A stretch of 64,000 nt of DNA, from the NCBI GenBank assembly GCA_002297045.1, contig DBJE01000003.1:1-64000 (forward strand). The letters run 5' to 3'. The position numbers and the translations under genes are program-made. Origin of the DNA: Caryophanales bacterium UBA784 (GTDB lineage Bacteria > Bacillota_I > Bacilli_A > RFN20 > CAG-288). This document shows positions 37,501-45,331 of the stretch, one piece after another; position 1 is the first letter of the stretch, and the number at the start of each line of letters is the position of its first letter. Below the pieces are notes generated by a model, which was not told where the DNA came from, did not search any database, and saw only the letters and a list, made by a program, of their open reading frames with translations.

Positions 37501-38547
37501 TGGAACCGCAAGGAGGATGACAACATGAAGTTCAATGCAGTGGTAGGAAATCCACCTTATCAACAAGAAATAGATAATAGTCATCGCGCTATTCCTGTGT
37601 ATAACTATTTTTATGATGTGGCTTTTAGAATCGGCAAAATTGTTTCTTTAATCTCTCCAGCCAGATTTTTATTCAAGGCCGGTCTCACTCCTTCTGAATG
37701 GAATCAAAAGATGCTAGATGACCCCCATTTTAAAGTGATTGATTATTTTAAAGACTCTAAGATTGTTTTTCCAACGGCGGATATAAAAGGTGGAGTTGTA
37801 ATAACATTACGAGATTCGCAGGAGACGTATGGCGCTATAAAAATTTTCACTGAAAATCGTATATTGAGTAGCATTTTGAATCGAGTTAAGACACAAACTA
37901 ACGAAAATCTTTCCTCAATTGTCTTCAGTAAGAGTACATATAATCTAACCCCAGAGGTTTATCAAGATTTTCCTTTCTACAATAAGTCTTTCACAAAGGG
38001 CAATGAATATATTCTTGATGCTTCTGTTTTTGATGTAATGCCTTTATTGTTCCATGACTCAAATTTTGATAATGGTAATACTTTACTTATTTATGGAAGA
38101 CAGGGTAATAAGCGTGTATCAAAGTTCATTTCAAAAAAGTATATTCGCCCGATTTCTTGTTTAGAAAAATATAAAGTCATTCTTCCTGGAGCTAATGGCA
38201 AAGGGCAACTTGGTGAAAAGCTTGGACAACCATTTATTGGCAACCCATTTGAACTATATACTCAAACATATATGAGTATTGGAATGTTCGACACCAAAGT
38301 TGAGGCCTTGAATGCTGAGAAATACATAAAAACAAAATTTGCCAGAATTTTACTAGGCACTCTAAAAATAACTCAGAATACAGCAAAAGACACCTGGGCA
38401 AACATACCCCTTATAGATTTTAAACCCAACTCAGAAATTGATTGGTCTAAATCCATAGAAAATATCGATTTACAATTGTTTACTAAATTTAAATTAACTG
38501 AGGAGGAAAAAGAATATATAGAGAAAACTGCTGAAAACATGAAATAA
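34507..38547 (+). CDS. Large restriction-modification protein: nuclease-like, DEAH helicase and NPPY methylase
   Basis: The start at 34507 follows GGGAGG by 8 bases; upstream in-frame codons lie inside the previous gene. The 1346 residues contain: an N-terminal GIY-YIG/T5orf172-like part (YIFRIN, CLKIGDAT); a superfamily 2 helicase with MRFGKTLCALQ, VVVDEAHEGTQ, LSGTPFN and later LSCGRLTTGVSVPEW; a Lys/Glu-rich coiled region near 680-740; and a C-terminal adenine-methylase part with VVGNPPYQQ near residue 1013, followed by a target-recognition region. It is a single-chain restriction-modification enzyme. From about 37.55 kb the DNA turns sharply AT-rich with different codons, so the C-terminal part was probably swapped in. 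Confidence 0.88.
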   Translation: MNEESIKKFQSTFEYKLIYIFRINDKTHEGCLKIGDATVHTERGWNALSPNCHDLNFSARKRIDEYTSTAGITYDLLHTEIAVYVDHCNGKLKSFRDHKVHDVLIRSGIKRKFFDTQKKQNEWFVTDLETAKKAIQAVKDGKTALDSSSITKDKNPIIFRPEQEQAIKETLKRFKTGNKMLWNAKMRFGKTLCALQVAKEEEFKSTIILTHRPVVSDGWYEDFGKIFYDRPDYEFASKTKGKPISELEKEGKHFVYFASIQDLRGASAVGGKFDKDDEIYDRDWDFVVVDEAHEGTQTDLGKKVINQVISGKTKEAKVLELSGTPFNLLEQYESGDIYTWDYIMEQEAKQEFALNHFGDSNPYEDLPKLNIYTYHLEKSFAGYKDLDDKAFNFKEFFRVWTGDSKKDTKPVPEGAKIGDFVHEDDIVKFLNLISQKSETTNYPFSTEEYRKLFKNTLWVVPGVKEAKALSSLLQSHPVFGAFKIVNVAGDGDEEINSTDALTAVRNAFKENEYTITLSCGRLTTGVSVPEWTAVMMLAGSYSTSASQYLQTIFRVQTPANIDGKMKENCYVFDFAPDRTLKMVAESVQLSAKAGKKEARAELTLKKFLNFCPVVSIDETRMKEFKVDQLLQALKKAYIEKVAKNGFDDSKLYNDELLKLDGLELEEFQKLKQIIGASNQQKKAGDIDINSEGFTDEEYEAEEKIKGKKSRGESLTEEEKEKLKQLKEKKKNRDTAISILRGISIRIPLLVYGIDMDIKSDITIDTFGDPKIIDDLSWNEFMPKGVTREMFRKFSKYYDKDIFIGACRRIRAVSKNADNLEPTERVERIAELFSTFKNPDKETVLTPWRVVNLHLGEALGGYSFYDDKFENTISEPRLIEKEGITSRVFNKESNILEINSKTGLYPLYVSYTLYRLRLNEIPEEQQTFENKQKIWDDVVKNQVFVVCKTPMAKQITKRTLVGYRDAKVNTRYFEDLINQLKDKRKCESFIKKVRQGKTYWNRKEDDNMKFNAVVGNPPYQQEIDNSHRAIPVYNYFYDVAFRIGKIVSLISPARFLFKAGLTPSEWNQKMLDDPHFKVIDYFKDSKIVFPTADIKGGVVITLRDSQETYGAIKIFTENRILSSILNRVKTQTNENLSSIVFSKSTYNLTPEVYQDFPFYNKSFTKGNEYILDASVFDVMPLLFHDSNFDNGNTLLIYGRQGNKRVSKFISKKYIRPISCLEKYKVILPGANGKGQLGEKLGQPFIGNPFELYTQTYMSIGMFDTKVEALNAEKYIKTKFARILLGTLKITQNTAKDTWANIPLIDFKPNSEIDWSKSIENIDLQLFTKFKLTEEEKEYIEKTAENMK

Positions 38548-38775
38548 TCCGCTACGGCATCGCAATCTCAGTAAACGACTGAGCCTTGCGGTCTGCTTCT
38601 TGGCAAAACAGTAGTAAAAGAGATGCCTTAAGAGAGCATAGTCCATCTACACGTTTGGCTCGTTGGGAAAAAAGCCAAAAGACAATCAACCGCTCGTTAC
38701 GATTTGTCATAGTGTATTGGACTTTTGCTTTCCTTGAATTGTCCAATCACGGCTGTGACAGGAAAGGAAACACCC

Positions 38776-39140
38776 ATGACAAGAGGTGTTATTTACGCAC
38801 GCTATGCGTGCAATAAGCAACGAGATGAATCTATCGAAGGTGTCAGATTCGTGAATGCAAGGAGTTTGCTAGAAGCGGAAAGCCATCTGCGAGCGGAAGC
38901 GTGTCCCATATGCTCACGAACCAGAAATACATCGGTGAATACCATTGGTGCGATGTCAAGAACGACTATACCTATCTTATCGTAGAAAAAAACCTTGTTC
39001 GGAAAGGGTCAGAAGAGGCTCGAGGACAACGCAAGCGACTCTCGGAAATTTTCAGGCAACCGAGAACTAAAGCGCTTTTACAACTCGGACCGGCTGACAG
39101 AGTATCTTCATTGGAAGTTGCCTCAGGAGACTCTTTCTAA
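38776..39140 (+). pseudogene. Remnant of a serine recombinase
   Basis: An N-terminal piece MTRGVIYARYACNKQRDESIEG at 38776 is the catalytic opening of resolvase/serine integrases, with the serine replaced by Ala/Cys. In another frame from about 38901, MLTNQKYIGEYHW matches the middle of large serine recombinases. The rest is deleted or frame-shifted. It marks the edge of acquired DNA next to the restriction genes. Confidence 0.75.
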
Positions 39141-39214
39141 TTCTGGTACTATTTGATAACTTATCCCTAATCGGTTCAAGTTTCGGAGTACGGAACAATG
39201 CAATGTATTTTATT

Positions 39215-40064
39215 AAAAAAGGATAAACAATAGTGTTTCTAACGGCCGTAAACCTCCCGTCTTCTGAGGGTTTTCCCTGAGAGGAAGATCATTCCGTGGA
39301 AGAACGGCATGTATTCTGCAAATGACAGCCCACGGCCGTTCTCCCTGCGGAGTGCTTTCTCTGGCAGCCAGAGCTGCGCTCTCTTGCGGTGGATCCGGAG
39401 ATGGACCGCAAACTTCCGCATCACCTGGGCGTACAGCCGGTTGACAAGGCTTAGCAGCCCATTGGCCTCCTCATCCTTCGACTTGACGGTCGGCTACAGA
39501 AGCTGCCTGGAAAGCCCTCGCTTTTTTCCTTCCCCTGCGCTTCGACATCGGCGCGTTTATGTACGTGTGGTGAACCTACACATCCCCGGAAAGCACCTTG
39601 TTTCCGGCGTTTTCCGGGATTCTCTGTATTTCTCTCTTCCATAGCAGTGCGGTCTGCAGGGAGACATGCGCCTTCTGTGCCGCCTGTCTCAGGGTCGTGC
39701 CGTCGGAGGGCATGGACAGCAGGGTCCGGATCTGAGACGGCCTCAGCTTGGAGGAGGACAGCACGGTTCCCGTTCTGTCCGGGAACGTCTTTCCGCAGCC
39801 GCGGCACACCCATCCATGGTGTCCGTGCCTCTTCAGGCGATGGCCGTGGCAGTACGGACATTCGAAAAAAATTGGCGCGACCTCTTTCCGAGGTCGAAGA
39901 CGTGTTCGCAAAAAGACATACGGATGGTCCTTTCCGGAAGTTCCGGGACCGGCCACAGGGGAAAGTTGCTACATTGGCCCATGGCCGGCCTCGGAACTCC
40001 ACTGATATAGCACGGAAATTTTACCGCGTCCTGGAACCGGGAACACTATTGTTTATCCTTTTTT
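39215..40064 (-). mobile_element. Inactivated insertion sequence, copy A (IS1595-like)
   Basis: Ends are a 23-bp inverted repeat: AAAAAAGGATAAACAATAG at the left (39215-39237) and its complement at the right (40042-40064). The transposase reads leftward. A zinc-finger opening CPYCHGHRLKRHGHHGW and VCRGCGKTFPDRTG are followed by helix-turn-helix LRQAAQKAHVSLQTALLW, then a DDE region. A stop (TAG) replaces the Trp codon in DVWVDHTY near 39574, and further frame breaks follow, so it is dead. A related copy B lies at 43298-43996 in the opposite orientation. The IS1595 assignment is by motif only. Confidence 0.8.
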
Positions 40065-40152
40065 ATTACTCTCCCCCTACGCTTAGGAGAGAAAACTAAA
40101 ATTCATTTCCCTATATGTACCGAAGGTGAACGGACCAAAAAGTGTCATGGCC

Positions 40153-42204
40153 TTACTTCTTCCTCGACGCAATGATCTTCTCTGCGATTTCCTTAGGGAC
40201 GGGGCGATAATCTTCAAAGGAAAGGTTAAAAAAGCCTGTGGATTTGGTCAACGATTTCAGTTCGTTTGCATATTCCAGGATTTCCGCCTGGGGGACAATG
40301 GCAGTCACGTTGAGCGTTGCATCGTCTCCTTCTTCTGTGGAACGGATCTGACCGCGTTTCCGGCTCAAATCCGAGTAGACTGCATTGAGGTAGTCCGGTG
40401 ACACATTTACGATGATCTTGTAGTATGGCTCCAAAAGAATCGGCGAGCAGTTCCTATAGGCGTTTTTGAAAGCGAGCATGGCGGCATTCTTAAAGGCCCT
40501 TTCGTTGCTGTCGACCGTATGTTGCTTTCCATCCCTTAAAGTAGCTTTGACATTGATGACTTCACTTCCGGTCAGAAGTCCTTTCTTCCTTGCTTCACGG
40601 AAGCCTTCCTCGACCGGAGGGAAGTATCCTTTATCGATGTGTCCACCGAATACGGTGGACACAAAACTTGTTTCCTTAGCCGGTTCAAAGGACATGAGAA
40701 CAACGCCATAGTATCCGGAACCTCCCGATTGTTTGATGTACCGGCCCTCGGCTTCCGCCTTTTTCGTAATGGTTTCCTTGTACTCGATTCTGACCGGTTC
40801 TGTATGGAACTTGATTCCGCTTTGGGCAATCTGGTCAAGAACATAATCGAGATGGGAGGAAGAAAGGGAACCAAGAAGAATCTGCCCGGTATGAATGTTG
40901 TTGTCTAGCTTAAGGGTAGGCATCTGAAGCTGATATTTGGCGATTTCCGGGAAGAGTTTATCCGAGTCTTTCTTTGTTTCAGGGACAATGGCTTTAAAGA
41001 AAGTGGCGGTCGGATATTTTGTTGGTTTGAATTGGACAACCCGCTCCTGGGCGGATAAGGTGTAAGAGACTTTCCTGTCTTCGAGCTTGGTGGCGGCTCC
41101 GATATCCCCGGCGGATATTTCACTGACTGGATTAAGCTTCTCTCCACAAGGGGAATAGAGGGCGGAAAGCTTATAGCTTTTCTTGTTATTCGGACAGAAG
41201 AGAGTATCTCCGACACGGACGATTCCTGAGTTCACCTTGAAAACGGAAATCCTTCCCTGATAGGGATTGTAAGATTCTTTGAAGATGACGAGTGAGGCCG
41301 GCTCTTCATTATCTGTCTTAACATCGATTTCCTTTCCGTTTTCATCATGGGCCACATAAGGCTTTAAGTCACTAGGGGACGGAAGGTAATCGATGAACCT
41401 ATTTAACCTTGTGTTTAAACCGATGTTCTTTGTGGCTGACCCGACGAGAATCGGATAAAGATCGCCGTTTAAGACGCCCTTTCGAAGCCCGGCCTTGATT
41501 TCCCTGTCCGTTAATGGCTCACCGGAGCAGAACTTATCTAGCCTATCCTCGCTAGAGTAGGCGACGGATTCACATAGGCGATTGTATAAAGCAAAAATAA
41601 TCGGTTTTTTGTCATCATAGATGACATCATCGACACAATCGGTTCCGTTGAACTTCCGTGCTTTCTTTTCCGGAACGTTGACAAAGCCATCGAAGTTCTC
41701 TCTTCGTCCGATTGGATAGGAGAAGGGAACGCACTTATGTTCGTCCAGCTTCTGCTTGATTTCTTCGTACAAAGAATCAAAGTCGACGTCATCTTTATCC
41801 CTTTTATTCAGGTAGATAAAGATAGGTACCCCTCTCTTCTTTAGCCTCTTGAAGGCTTTCCTTGTTCCAACCTGGACTCCCTTGCTTGCATCGATGACAA
41901 GGACTGCCCCTTTGATTAGGCGGGTAATGCCAATCTGCTCGTAGACAAAATCATCGTTTCCAGGAAGATCGATGAGATTGATTTTATAGTCTTTATAGGT
42001 TAAAGGAATGATGGAAGAAGACAGCGACATCTGTTTTTTCTTCTCTTCAGGGGTAAAGTCTGACAGAGTATTCTTCTCTTCGATGCTTCCTTTAGTCTTG
42101 ATTAGGCCGGTTAGATAGGCGAGTGCTTCAACTAGGGTCGTCTTTCCGCTTCCCTGATGTCCGACTACGGCAATGTTTCGGATTTTCTCTGGTGTGTAGA
42201 TCAT
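40153..42204 (-). CDS. EF-G-like translational GTPase
   Basis: The protein has 683 residues, about EF-G length. G1 is GHQGSGKTT near residue 16, G3 is DLPGND and G4 is NKRD. The C-terminal domains IV-V follow with GGHIDKGYFPPVEEG and KNAMLAFKNA-like EF-G blocks. It belongs to the EF-G-like (FusA2) branch, which is divergent from the main EF-G and has no fixed role; some members recycle ribosomes or protect against antibiotics. AAAGGGA lies before the ATG. A perfect cre site lies 18 bases upstream, so catabolite control is likely. It lies between the two inverted IS copies. Confidence 0.88.
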   Translation of the reverse strand: MIYTPEKIRNIAVVGHQGSGKTTLVEALAYLTGLIKTKGSIEEKNTLSDFTPEEKKKQMSLSSSIIPLTYKDYKINLIDLPGNDDFVYEQIGITRLIKGAVLVIDASKGVQVGTRKAFKRLKKRGVPIFIYLNKRDKDDVDFDSLYEEIKQKLDEHKCVPFSYPIGRRENFDGFVNVPEKKARKFNGTDCVDDVIYDDKKPIIFALYNRLCESVAYSSEDRLDKFCSGEPLTDREIKAGLRKGVLNGDLYPILVGSATKNIGLNTRLNRFIDYLPSPSDLKPYVAHDENGKEIDVKTDNEEPASLVIFKESYNPYQGRISVFKVNSGIVRVGDTLFCPNNKKSYKLSALYSPCGEKLNPVSEISAGDIGAATKLEDRKVSYTLSAQERVVQFKPTKYPTATFFKAIVPETKKDSDKLFPEIAKYQLQMPTLKLDNNIHTGQILLGSLSSSHLDYVLDQIAQSGIKFHTEPVRIEYKETITKKAEAEGRYIKQSGGSGYYGVVLMSFEPAKETSFVSTVFGGHIDKGYFPPVEEGFREARKKGLLTGSEVINVKATLRDGKQHTVDSNERAFKNAAMLAFKNAYRNCSPILLEPYYKIIVNVSPDYLNAVYSDLSRKRGQIRSTEEGDDATLNVTAIVPQAEILEYANELKSLTKSTGFFNLSFEDYRPVPKEIAEKIIASRKK

Positions 42205-42221
42205 GAATTCCCTTTCTTTAA

Positions 42222-42235
42222 TGTAATCGCTTACA
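42222..42235. promoter_or_regulatory. cre site (CcpA) in the EF-G-like leader
   Basis: TGTAATCGCTTACA fits TGWAANCGNTNWCA at all 14 positions. It is downstream of the likely start point, where CcpA would block elongation. Confidence 0.7.
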
Positions 42236-42243
42236 CGGCAACT

Positions 42244-42278
42244 GCCATTAGTATAATGGCTAAATTAGAGAATTTCCA
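42244..42278 (-). promoter_or_regulatory. Promoter of the EF-G-like gene, palindromic -10
   Basis: TGGAAA (42278-42273), a 17-base spacer and TATACT (42255-42250) on the minus strand. The -10 lies in the inverted repeat GCCATTA-GTA-TAATGGC (42244-42260), which gives TATAAT on the plus strand too. Confidence 0.5.
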
Positions 42279-42825
42279 CTATTTTCTATGAAAGGGGATA
42301 CAAAATAAAACTCCTGGCCATTGCCGTTTCTTTTGTCAGTTGCTTTTTCAGCTAACAAAACACCTGATCTGTATGCTTTCACTTATAAGAAAGAGAAAGA
42401 ATCAGACTTATTCTTTGTTTTGATTGGAAATCAAGAGAGTAATCCACAGTCCGGGTAAACAGGAAAGAGCCAATGATGATTTTCATCCTTTCTTCCTGCC
42501 GCGACAGAAAGAACGGGCGTCCCTAAACAGAAACCAAATCCGTTTCCTTTCGTCTCAGCCTCGTATCGTCTCGGAAAAGACGTTCCGGATTAGAAAAAGA
42601 CAAGAACCGTCTTTAGCGAATATACGGAACCTCTATGAAAGAACTAATTTCTGCCATCTTAGAAGACACTGGATTTATGGCCGTCATTAGCACTTCTGCT
42701 TATCCTTCCCTGCTGAATTTTGGTCGGATAGTTTTTTGTTTTGCGGAGGATTTCTGCTTCCTTTGTGGGGAAACCGGTCATTCTCCTTTTTGGCTGTAGG
42801 CTGTCTTCCCTTTGCTTTAATTCTC
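42279..42825. other. Gene-free stretch before the Met tRNAs
   Basis: I find no gene with a ribosome site. Short open frames (for example from 42634) have no recognisable protein similarity. It is probably spacer or decayed DNA. Confidence 0.5.
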
Positions 42826-42854
42826 TTGCTTTTTTCTGCTACTCGATTTAAAAT
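42826..42854 (+). promoter_or_regulatory. Promoter of the Met tRNA pair
   Basis: TTGCTT at 42826-42831, a 17-base spacer and TAAAAT at 42849-42854. Confidence 0.65.
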
Positions 42855-42866
42855 TAACTTTGCTTT

Positions 42867-42942
42867 GGCTACGTAGCTCAGTTGGTAGAGCGGGCGGTTC
42901 ATACCCGCTATGTCGAGGGTTCGACTCCCCCCGTAGCCACCA
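42867..42942 (+). tRNA. tRNA-Met(CAT), elongator type
   Basis: A 76-base cloverleaf with acceptor GGCTACG/CGTAGCC, loop TTCATAC and encoded CCA. It lacks the C1-A72 mismatch of initiators. Confidence 0.9.
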
Positions 42943-42946
42943 AACT

Positions 42947-43023
42947 GGAACAATAGCTCAATTGGTTAGAGCCCTCGGCCCATAACCGAGTGGTTGTAGG
43001 TTCAAGTCCTACTTGTTCCACCA
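42947..43023 (+). tRNA. tRNA(CAT), Ile2-like, with C at position 33
   Basis: A 77-base cloverleaf with acceptor GGAACAA/TTGTTCC and encoded CCA. The loop CCCATAA gives anticodon CAT. The body (GGTTAGAGC, CCATAACCGAG, GTAGGTTCAAGTCCTAC) resembles tRNA-Ile2, whose C34 is changed to lysidine. Position 33 is C instead of the almost universal T. Confidence 0.8.
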
Positions 43024-43054
43024 TCTTTGTAGTACGAAAAAGCTACAAAACATA

Positions 43055-43089
43055 AAAAGCACAAGATTTAGTAGGTCTTGTGCTTTTTT
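43055..43089 (+). terminator. Terminator of the Met tRNA pair
   Basis: AAAAGCACAAGA and TCTTGTGCTTTT form a 12-bp stem with a T-run. A second hairpin TTTGTAG/CTACAAA lies at about 43025-43048. Confidence 0.85.
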
Positions 43090-43297
43090 GTTACTATATT
43101 TAGTGTTTTACGCACTTTGCGGAATATTTGAATTTGTGAGCTGCGTTTTGACCTGTTTTTCAAAAAAACAGGACTTGAACTGACGACTTCGTTTTAATCC
43201 TCGCCTGACACCTACAATTTAATACAAATCTTTTAAGAGAGAACAAGGATAAATGTTCTCTCTTTTTTATGCCGTTTTGATGGGTGATTTCCTAAAT

Positions 43298-43996
43298 AAG
43301 GATAAACAATAGTGTTCCCGGTTCCAGGACGCGGTATATTCCTTGCTATATCAATTGAGTTCCGAGGCCGGTCACAGCTTGATATAACAACTTTCCCCTG
43401 TGGCCGGTCCCGGAACTTCCGGAAAGGATCATCCGTATGTCTTTTTGCGAACACGTCTTCGACCTCGGAAAGAGGTCGCGCCAATTTTTCGTCGAATGTC
43501 TGTACTGCCACGGCCATCGCCTGAAGAGGCACGGAAGGGAGCACGTCTCCCTGCAGACCGCGCTGCTATGGAAGAGAAAAATACAGAGAATCCCGGAAAA
43601 CGCCGGAAACAAGGTGCTTTCCGGGGATGTGTGGGTTGACCACACGTACGTAAACGTGCCGATGTCGGAGCGCAGGGGAAGAAAAAAGCGGGGGCTTTCC
43701 AGGGAGCTGCTGTAGGCGAACGTCAACTCGAAGGATGAGGAAGCCCATGGGCTGCTCAGCCCTGTCAATCGGCTTTTGCACCTAGGCAAAGCAGAGGTTT
43801 GCAGTCCATCTCCGGATCCACCGCAAGAGAGCACAGCCCTGGCTGTCGGAGAAGGCGTTCCGCAGGGAGAAGGGACGCGGGCTGTCATTTGCAGAATACA
43901 TGTCACTTTTCTACAAAAAGACCTTCCTCTCAGGGAAAACCCTCAGAAGACGGGAGGTTTACGGCCGTCAGGAACACTATTGTTTATCCTTTTTTT
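43298..43996 (+). mobile_element. Inactivated insertion sequence, copy B, with internal deletion
   Basis: Inverted ends AAGGATAAACAATAGTGTT (43298-43316) and AACACTATTGTTTATCC (43973-43996) match copy A. The transposase remnant reads rightward. About 150 bases present in copy A, between KRHG and HVSLQTALLWKR, are missing here, removing the zinc finger and the first helix. DVWVDHTYVNVPMS is intact where copy A has a stop. So the two copies carry different lesions. The element sits at the start of the primase remnant and probably broke it. Confidence 0.8.
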
Positions 43997-43997
43997 C

Positions 43998-44527
43998 GGT
44001 AAAACAGACGGTATGGATATTCGTACATTCTCGAAAGACGGCGATTTGGAATTCTATCAGAAAGAACATTTCATCGCAATGACGGGCGACGGCGCAGGAT
44101 TTTATCGCCTTGAAAGTTTCGATACACCCGAAATGAAAGAACTTTTGTCCCGTAAATGCGAGAAACGCGAAGAGTGGAAAGGCGCATGCAAAGGCGTGAA
44201 CGGACTGTCAACGATGACCGACCGTGACGTCGTGGAAAAGCGTCGAACGCAAAGAACGGGGATAAATTCAAAAGACTTTATGCGGGCGAAGAATTGCAGA
44301 ACAATCACTCGAACTCGGATATGTCGCTGATGAACTTGCTTTCCTATTGGTGTAACGGCGATAAAGAGCAAATGCTTCGTATTTTTGCCACGAGCGGGTT
44401 GTTCAGACCGAATAAATCGCCTGACTATTACGAGGGAACGGCAATCAAAGCCTTCCGTTCAATGCCCGTTAAATCGACCTATACGCCGACTGTTCCTAAA
44501 AATACAGGCGGTAACGGCAAACGATGA
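43998..44527 (+). pseudogene. Truncated, frame-shifted plasmid/phage-type primase
   Basis: Two frames together give a segment of NrS-1-like/plasmid primases. The first, from about 44013, has FIAMTGDGAGFY and WKGACKGVNGLSTMTDRDVV. The second, from about 44241, has DKFKRLYAGEEL, SLMNLLSYWCNGD and IFATSGLFRPNKSPDYYEGTAI. The break is at an AAAA run near 44236. The N-terminus is missing next to IS copy B, and the catalytic rest is gone. It marks an integrated element. Confidence 0.75.
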
Positions 44528-45291
44528 TACGATTTTATCACGGCGACTGTCTGACGGTGATGAAAGAACTACCGGAGCAAAGCGTTGACCTTATTCTATG
44601 CGATCTTCCGTATGGTTGCGGCAAGATAAAACATAAGTGGGATAGGGAAATCGAGCTGACGGAACTTTGGAAAGGATATAAGCGACTTCTGAAACCGGAC
44701 GGTATCGTCTGCTTATTCGGGAACGAACCTTTTACAAGCAAACTCATTCAGAGCAATACGGATATGTTTCGTTACAAAATGGTATGGGAAAAAGAGAGTC
44801 CGACGGGATTTCTGAACTCTAATTACAAGCTGCTGTCCCTGTTTGAAGATACTGTTGTTTTCAGCAAAGGGACGGTAGGCAGTAAGAGCAAACTGCCGAT
44901 ACGGTATTACCCGCAAGGGCTTATTCAAAAAGAACAAGTGAAACGAAACGGACCGAATTCAACGTGGCGAAACGGAAAAGGGTACGGCGGAAATAACAAA
45001 CTCAATTCGGATACGGAATACGTTACGCATTATACGAACTATCCGACGGATATATTGAAGTTTTCAAGAGATAGGAACGCCGTTCACCCGATGCAGAAAC
45101 CTGTCGAACTTCTCGAATACCTGATTAAAACCTATACGAAAGATGGCGAGATGGTAATGGATAACTGTGTGGGATCGGGGAGCGCGGGCATTGCCTGTGC
45201 AAATACAGGAAGGCAATTTATAGGTATTAAAGCGAACGATTATTACTTTCAGACGGCAAAAGAGAGAATAGAAAAAGGCTACGACAGTTAG
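44524..45291 (+). CDS. DNA methyltransferase, beta-class (DLPYG type), possibly decayed
   Basis: The protein has 255 residues. DLILCDLPYGCG near residue 26 is a variant of the catalytic D/NPPY motif. The SAM-binding end GSGSAGIACANTGRQFIG follows HPMQKPVELLEYLI, giving the motif order of beta-class methylases. The usual acidic residue in GIE (SAM ribose contact) is Lys (GIKAND), and DPFMGSG is DNCVGSG, so activity is doubtful. Its ATG overlaps the primase remnant stop. Arg codons CGA/CGG and no AGG bias differ from the core genes, so it is foreign. Confidence 0.8.
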   Translation: MIRFYHGDCLTVMKELPEQSVDLILCDLPYGCGKIKHKWDREIELTELWKGYKRLLKPDGIVCLFGNEPFTSKLIQSNTDMFRYKMVWEKESPTGFLNSNYKLLSLFEDTVVFSKGTVGSKSKLPIRYYPQGLIQKEQVKRNGPNSTWRNGKGYGGNNKLNSDTEYVTHYTNYPTDILKFSRDRNAVHPMQKPVELLEYLIKTYTKDGEMVMDNCVGSGSAGIACANTGRQFIGIKANDYYFQTAKERIEKGYDS

Positions 45292-45331
45292 CCGTAGCCG
45301 AAAAACAGCAATCGTTGCAAATGAAAGTTAT

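Noticed and set aside
38552..38746. Minus-strand 64-aa ORF after the restriction gene
   Set aside because: No ribosome site or family; it overlaps a likely decayed border.
42634..42798. Small gene beginning MKELISAILEDTG
   Set aside because: No ribosome site, no family and a Cys/Phe-rich tail; probably chance.
43150..43200. Degenerate tRNA on the minus strand
   Set aside because: A T-arm-like GTTCAAGTCCTG is present, but no acceptor or anticodon arm can be built around it.
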